From NCBI GenBank assembly GCA_029379225.1, contig JAQYWR010000055.1, positions 1 to 46,397 on the forward strand: a stretch of DNA of 46,397 nt, read 5' to 3'. Every line of letters begins with the position of its first letter. The stretch's first letter is position 1. Source of the stretch: Nostoc sp. S4 (lineage in GTDB: Bacteria > Cyanobacteriota > Cyanobacteriia > Cyanobacteriales > Nostocaceae). Positions 42,787 through 46,397 of this stretch are shown in pieces. The position numbers and the translations under genes are program-made. Under the pieces are notes generated by a model. It did not search any database. It was not told the origin of the DNA and saw only the letters and a list, made by a program, of their open reading frames with translations.

Positions 42787-43974
42787 CTATTTTCCTAAGG
42801 CGATCGCTGCATTCTGTCCCCCAAAGCCAAAACTCAAACATAGTACGCGGTCAATTTTACCCAGACGTACTGCTGTAACCAAGTCTAAATCAAACTCTGG
42901 CTGCTGCAATCCCACACAAGGAGGTAAAATTTGATGCTTTAATGCCATTAAACAAAAAGCTACGCCTAAAGCGCTAGATGCTCCAAGGGTATGACCTGAG
43001 CTTCCTTTAGTAGAACTAACTGCCACGCCTTGGGGAAACAAATGCTGGATTACCATGCTCTCCATCTGGTCATTTAGCTGGGTAGCTGTGCCATGAGCAT
43101 GAATGTAATCGATATCAGCTGGTGATAAAAAGCTACGTTCTAGACATTGTTTAATAGCAGCGATCGCACTTTTTCCCTCAGGTTGGGGTGAATTAGTATG
43201 ATATGCATCATTGGTTAAGCCGAAACCAAGAATTTCACCATAGACTTTTGCTTGACGCTGCTTTGCTAACTCTGCTGACTCCAAGATAAACACAGCAGCG
43301 CCTTCGCCCAAAACTAAGCCTTCCCGGTGTAAATCAAAAGGATAAGCCCCAGTTTTTGCCAAAGCACCCATCTGCTGAAATCCTACCAAAGTCAAAGGTG
43401 TAATTGGTGCTTCCACTGCACCGGCGATCGCTTGTTGACATTGCCCAGTTTTTATCAGTAAAGCTGCTTGGGCGATAGACCAAATTCCAGTAGCACAAGC
43501 TGCCATTGGTGCTAAAACTATCCCAGATGCACCAATTTGTCGCGCAGTTGCGATCGCGTTCATCTGAGGTAATGTATCCAGCCAATTTTCTAAACAAGAT
43601 CGTTTAAAGGGGAGACGCAAAGAGGAAGGGAAATTCTTTGCGTCTTTTTCAGTAGCCACGTCTTCATAGAACTGCTGCGCCAAGATTTCCCAAGATGCTT
43701 GATGAGAGCGACTTGAGCCAATAACTACAGCACAATCTGCTAAAGGTGGAACTAAGCTAGCATCTTGCAAAGCAGAAGTAACAACCAGTTGAGTTAACAC
43801 TGTTAATTGAGCTGGTTGTCTTTCGATTAAAGCCAGAGGAAAAGGTATGAGTTCTGGGAATGGTTGATGTAATCGAATTCCAGATTTACCTGCTAGCAAA
43901 TTTTGCCAACTATCCTCTAAATTTCCACCCAAGGCAGAAACTAGACCAATACCAGTAACAACAACCTTTACCAA
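42787..43974 (-). CDS. Beta-ketoacyl-ACP synthase (FabF-like)
   Basis: The 395-residue condensing enzyme has the catalytic cysteine in MAACATGIWSIAQA, histidines in YIHAHGTATQLND and KGSSGHTLGASSALG, and a C-terminal SFGFGGQNAA. It extends fatty-acyl chains or a specialised product (for instance heterocyst glycolipid), which cannot be told from sequence alone. It is shorter than typical FabF (about 412) and carries a divergent stretch (VATEKDAKNFPSSLRLPFKR). The corresponding DNA (43614-43644) contains a 9-bp inverted repeat GACGCAAAG/CTTTGCGTC, suggesting an inserted element. Confidence 0.85.
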   Translation of the reverse strand: MVKVVVTGIGLVSALGGNLEDSWQNLLAGKSGIRLHQPFPELIPFPLALIERQPAQLTVLTQLVVTSALQDASLVPPLADCAVVIGSSRSHQASWEILAQQFYEDVATEKDAKNFPSSLRLPFKRSCLENWLDTLPQMNAIATARQIGASGIVLAPMAACATGIWSIAQAALLIKTGQCQQAIAGAVEAPITPLTLVGFQQMGALAKTGAYPFDLHREGLVLGEGAAVFILESAELAKQRQAKVYGEILGFGLTNDAYHTNSPQPEGKSAIAAIKQCLERSFLSPADIDYIHAHGTATQLNDQMESMVIQHLFPQGVAVSSTKGSSGHTLGASSALGVAFCLMALKHQILPPCVGLQQPEFDLDLVTAVRLGKIDRVLCLSFGFGGQNAAIALGK

Positions 43975-44016
43975 TTTAAAAATCCTGAGTCACAAGTATT
44001 TGCGTCAGAGCGTCTC

Positions 44017-44055
44017 CCGTACCCCTATGGGGAAGCAAGCTACGCGTAGCGTCTC
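44017..44055 (-). repeat. 39-bp dispersed repeat (GAGACGC... type), copy 2
   Basis: Reverse complement of the element at 25649-25687 with three substitutions. It is followed by another repeat piece (GTAGCGTCTCCCTTAGGAGA). It lies in the spacer upstream of the ketoacyl-ACP synthase and just after the cyclophilin gene. Confidence 0.85.
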
Positions 44056-44114
44056 CCTTAGGAGAAGTTCCAATCGGCAAAAGCCGACACTCAGACTTCT
44101 GTTTGTGTCTCCTT

Positions 44115-44927
44115 TTACTGTGCTGGTATTTTCAGATTTTCTGCACCTTGGGTAACTTTAGCAGAGTCAATGCGATCGCCTCGTTGAATTTTGTTGACTA
44201 CATCGAACCCTTGAGTAACATTGCCAAACACGGCATATCTACCATCCAGAAATCCTATATCTGCTAAAGCAAAGTAAAACTGGGAAGAAGCAGAGTCTGG
44301 TGGTTCCGAGCGTGCCATTGCTACCGCACCTTGCTTATGTGGCAATACAACAGGTTGAGCAGTAGCATCAAATGTTTTATTATAAATCGGTGTATCTGAA
44401 CCTTTTGGCTTAATTTCTAAAGGTATGTAGCGGATATTTCCCGTTTTTGGGTCAATATAACTACCCGTTCCCAATTGATCTAGGGGAAATTTTGGGTCTT
44501 TGCTTTGGGGATCGCCACCTTGAACTACGAATGGCTGCGGCTGCTCCTCAGTTCCGCGCTCAACTCTATGGAAAGCTAACCCATTGTAGACACCCTTTTG
44601 CACTAAATCTACAAAGTTGCCCCCTGTAATTGGGGCATCAGTACCGTCTACTTCGATAGTAATTGGCGAGCCTTTTACTGTAAGCACTACAGTAGCCTTG
44701 CCTTCGAGCCTTGGTAAATTTTCAATTCCTGGGACACTCTCATTAGTACTTTGAGATACAGACGTTGCTTCAGTAGTTGTGTTATTACTTGCCTCACTTG
44801 TGGTTGAGGTAACTGTCGATGTTGGAGAAGAACTATTAGAAGCGACTTGCTGTGTAGAGCATCCTCCCAGCATTAAGGCACTGACCATCGCCATACAAAA
44901 CAAAAATTTTGAAATTTTCAACCGCAT
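44115..44927 (-). CDS. Peptidyl-prolyl cis-trans isomerase, cyclophilin-type lipoprotein
   Basis: The 270-residue precursor has a lipoprotein signal with a clear lipobox (MVSALMLGGCSTQQV), a Ser/Thr-rich linker (residues 30-65), then a cyclophilin domain (GGNFVDLVQKGVYNGLAFHR; PFVVQGGDPQSKDPKFP; MARSEPPDSASSQFYFALAD). The catalytic Arg/Phe-type residues FHRV and SQFYF are visible. It should be attached to the plasma or thylakoid membrane facing the periplasm or lumen, speeding proline isomerisation in folding proteins. It stands 140 bases from the ketoacyl synthase, same strand. Confidence 0.88.
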   Translation of the reverse strand: MRLKISKFLFCMAMVSALMLGGCSTQQVASNSSSPTSTVTSTTSEASNNTTTEATSVSQSTNESVPGIENLPRLEGKATVVLTVKGSPITIEVDGTDAPITGGNFVDLVQKGVYNGLAFHRVERGTEEQPQPFVVQGGDPQSKDPKFPLDQLGTGSYIDPKTGNIRYIPLEIKPKGSDTPIYNKTFDATAQPVVLPHKQGAVAMARSEPPDSASSQFYFALADIGFLDGRYAVFGNVTQGFDVVNKIQRGDRIDSAKVTQGAENLKIPAQ

Positions 44928-45208
44928 TGCTAGTTACTGATTCAACTAAGGTATCTTATCCTTTTAAAGGTGAATTGGGGATTAAGAGTGTTGAGTGTTG
45001 AGTGTTAACTGTTTGTTGAGTGTTGAGTTAGGAATTATTTTCTTTATCTTCCCGTTGGTGAGTTTCAACTATGCAGAAATCGAGCGAAGTCGAGATTCTC
45101 AATTACCGCCAAGTCGAACCACATCTCCCCATTGCCCGTAATCGCTACTTAGTGTGGGCTTCGAGTTCCCTACCTCCCTATCTCCTCATCTCCCCAATCC
45201 CCAGACTT
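44928..45208. other. Spacer with GTTGAGT-type tandem repeat
   Basis: A degenerate heptanucleotide array (units GTTGAGT) covers about 44987-45027, followed by a palindrome-like patch ATCGAGCGAAGTCGAGATTC near 45078. No gene is visible. Confidence 0.5.
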
Positions 45209-45778
45209 TTAAAGTCCTTCTAGTGATACTCCTAAAAAACGAGCTAGCTTTGCGCCTTCTGTTTCCAATTCTGTTAAAGATAAGGGTTGTCCAACCCGTG
45301 TTAAGGGTATATCTCGCCGACCTTTAACGCGGAGATAGAGTGAGCGACGGGGATTAATACCTTCTTTGACGGCTATTCGCACAGATTGAACGTCTTCTAT
45401 CCGTCCGTCAATCTCAATTCGACGGTTTTTGCCGGGAAATCCCCAACGAAATATTTTGATAGTGCCAGTTTCCCGGTCGAATTCGTTGTAACCGCCTCCC
45501 ACATCCCATAAAATCACTAACCAGAGGTATGTGGCTAGTAGCAAACCAGCGGTGCCATATAATCCCATTACCAATCCTTGAGGAACGAATATCAGTTGAG
45601 TTGGATCGGTAACTATGAGTAAATTAATCTTTAGGTAACTGGATATGCCAGCCAGTAAAAAGCCTGTTGCTCCCAAGGTAACGATAGTTGCCCACCAGTA
45701 GTTACTGAACCGACGAGAACCGAGAAGGTTTTGATGCAGCTGGCGATCGCCTTTGTTAATCGTTGTTGATGCTGTCAT
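45209..45778 (-). CDS. ycf4: Photosystem I assembly protein Ycf4
   Basis: The 189-residue thylakoid protein has two membrane spans (WWATIVTLGATGFLLAGISS; GLVMGLYGTAGLLLATYLWL) and a conserved soluble half (DVGGGYNEFDRETGTIKIFR WGFPGKNRR; EGINPRRSLYLRVKGRRDIP). It helps assemble photosystem I from PsaA/PsaB-containing intermediates. Its length is typical (about 184-190). It is divergent from psbD, a neighbourhood I recall from several cyanobacteria. Confidence 0.93.
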   Translation of the reverse strand: MTASTTINKGDRQLHQNLLGSRRFSNYWWATIVTLGATGFLLAGISSYLKINLLIVTDPTQLIFVPQGLVMGLYGTAGLLLATYLWLVILWDVGGGYNEFDRETGTIKIFRWGFPGKNRRIEIDGRIEDVQSVRIAVKEGINPRRSLYLRVKGRRDIPLTRVGQPLSLTELETEGAKLARFLGVSLEGL

Positions 45779-46315
45779 TGAACTACCTTGACCTGTGAGA
45801 TACTCTCTTTAAAAGTCTGCCATTGAATCGGGATATCTTGCAACTGGATTGGGGCAGGGAGCAGCAAAGCAGAGGGAAAAATCTTTTACCCTGCCCCTGT
45901 GCCTCTTTCCCTACGCCCAATTCCCAATCCCCCATGCCCAATTAAATTGTTTAGATTTCTGAGAAAACTTGTGTCAAATTGTTAAAATTCTGATATTCAT
46001 ATTATTAATATAGTTTCGTGTTAAATACCTGATTCACTTGCGTGTGTCTGGCCAAAACCGAAGTAATATGATAAGTTAAGAATCATTAAGTTACCACAAG
46101 CTAAATTACTAGCCAGTGGTACGTGTAATGGCATAGACATGAGAAATGCTGACTTTACTAGACAGCTAACTCTCAGAATCTCAGTTGCTTTGAGGCTCTT
46201 GAGATTGTCAAAAAAACGTTAATTCCTCACGGCAGTCGCCCAATAAAGCAAAGCTTTGAAGTGGCGCTGGTTCAAAAACGTTGCAATTTTAGTAAAAGAA
46301 GAGGATTTTAGTCCG
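45779..46315. promoter_or_regulatory. Divergent ycf4/psbD promoter region
   Basis: This 537-base spacer should hold the promoters of ycf4 and psbD. The psbD leader contains AACGTTAATTCCTCACGGCAGT and GCAAAGCTTTGAAGTGG near 46217-46263; part of this (CCTCACGGCAGT with AGCAAAGCTT) recurs at 11878-11905. An AAGAAGAGGA purine-rich stretch just before the psbD ATG is the likely ribosome-binding site. I could not fix the -10/-35 elements. Confidence 0.5.
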
Positions 46316-46397
46316 ATGACCATCGCAGTTGGACGCGCCCCGAGTAGAAGAGGGTGGTTTGACGTAGTAGACGACTGGCTCAAGCGCGATCGCTTTG
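46316..46397 (+). CDS. psbD: Photosystem II D2 protein, 5' end only
   Basis: The 27 visible codons read MTIAVGRAPSRRGWFDVVDD WLKRDRF, the standard D2 start apart from one extra Arg (SRRGWF rather than SRGWF or ERGWF as I recall). D2 is the photosystem II reaction-centre partner of D1. The gene runs off the right edge, and psbC should overlap its end beyond the window. Confidence 0.93.
   Translation, partial: MTIAVGRAPSRRGWFDVVDDWLKRDRF

Noticed and set aside
1..46397. tRNA, rRNA, CRISPR array, or complete insertion sequence
   Set aside because: I found no tRNA cloverleaf or CCA-like gene end, no rRNA stretch, no regularly spaced direct repeats with unique spacers, and no transposase. The tandem arrays lack spacers and so are not CRISPR.

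Overview
This 46.4 kb window comes from a filamentous, probably heterocyst-forming cyanobacterium of the Nostoc/Anabaena type. The sequence evidence is a moderately AT-rich genome with many HIP1 octamers (GCGATCGC), short heptanucleotide tandem repeats, many small dispersed repeats, a HetZ-related protein, CcmK3/CcmK4 carboxysome shell proteins, a CYP110-like cytochrome P450, Ycf4 and the start of psbD. The genes look chromosomal. I see no rRNA, tRNA, CRISPR array or intact insertion sequence.

Layout. 1-5.5 kb: an interrupted Rieske gene at the left edge, a DUF3370 exported protein, a Crp/Fnr-type regulator, a PilB-like protein without an ATPase core, and a HetZ-related regulator. 6.2-9.7 kb: a carboxysome-related block with ccmK3-ccmK4, an alpha/beta hydrolase, and an overlapping ParA ATPase/coiled-coil pair that fits the McdA-McdB carboxysome-positioning system. 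9.8-14.2 kb: a P450, a hexapeptide acyltransferase, a repeat-rich spacer with a decayed VapBC-like toxin-antitoxin pair, and a small protein I recall as the carboxysome chaperone CcmS. 14.2-19.7 kb: an MsbA-like ABC exporter, a prohibitin-type SPFH protein, a DUF1824 protein and an ABC-F ATPase. 19.9-22 kb: the most unusual locus, an EACC1-like small protein followed by a caspase-EF-hand-helical-Clp-N fusion. 22-31 kb: a glycosyltransferase-like protein, a 21-bp tandem repeat array, an ABC osmoprotectant-type importer (ATPase and permease), gamma-glutamyltransferase, hypotheticals and an aldo/keto reductase. 31-39 kb: an EF-hand lipoprotein, then a tight four-gene operon nurA-herA-sbcD-sbcC, resembling the archaeal HerA-NurA-Mre11-Rad50 DNA-end-processing set. 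39-46.4 kb: an alpha/beta hydrolase, aroE, glutamate dehydrogenase, a beta-ketoacyl-ACP synthase, a cyclophilin lipoprotein, ycf4 and, divergent from it, the 5' end of psbD.

How genes work together. The carboxysome genes would provide minor shell proteins, positioning and possibly a shell-assembly chaperone. The EACC1-caspase pair looks like a predicted conflict or programmed-cell-death module with a possible link to the ClpC protease. The nurA-herA-sbcDC operon would resect DNA double-strand breaks or act on foreign DNA ends.

A second theme is small mobile repeats. At least three families occur as near-identical pairs (63, 39 and 39 bp). Apparent in-frame insertions of multiples of three bases lie inside aroE, an aldo/keto reductase and the broken vapC. 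Family assignments are from reading motifs by eye and were not checked by database search.
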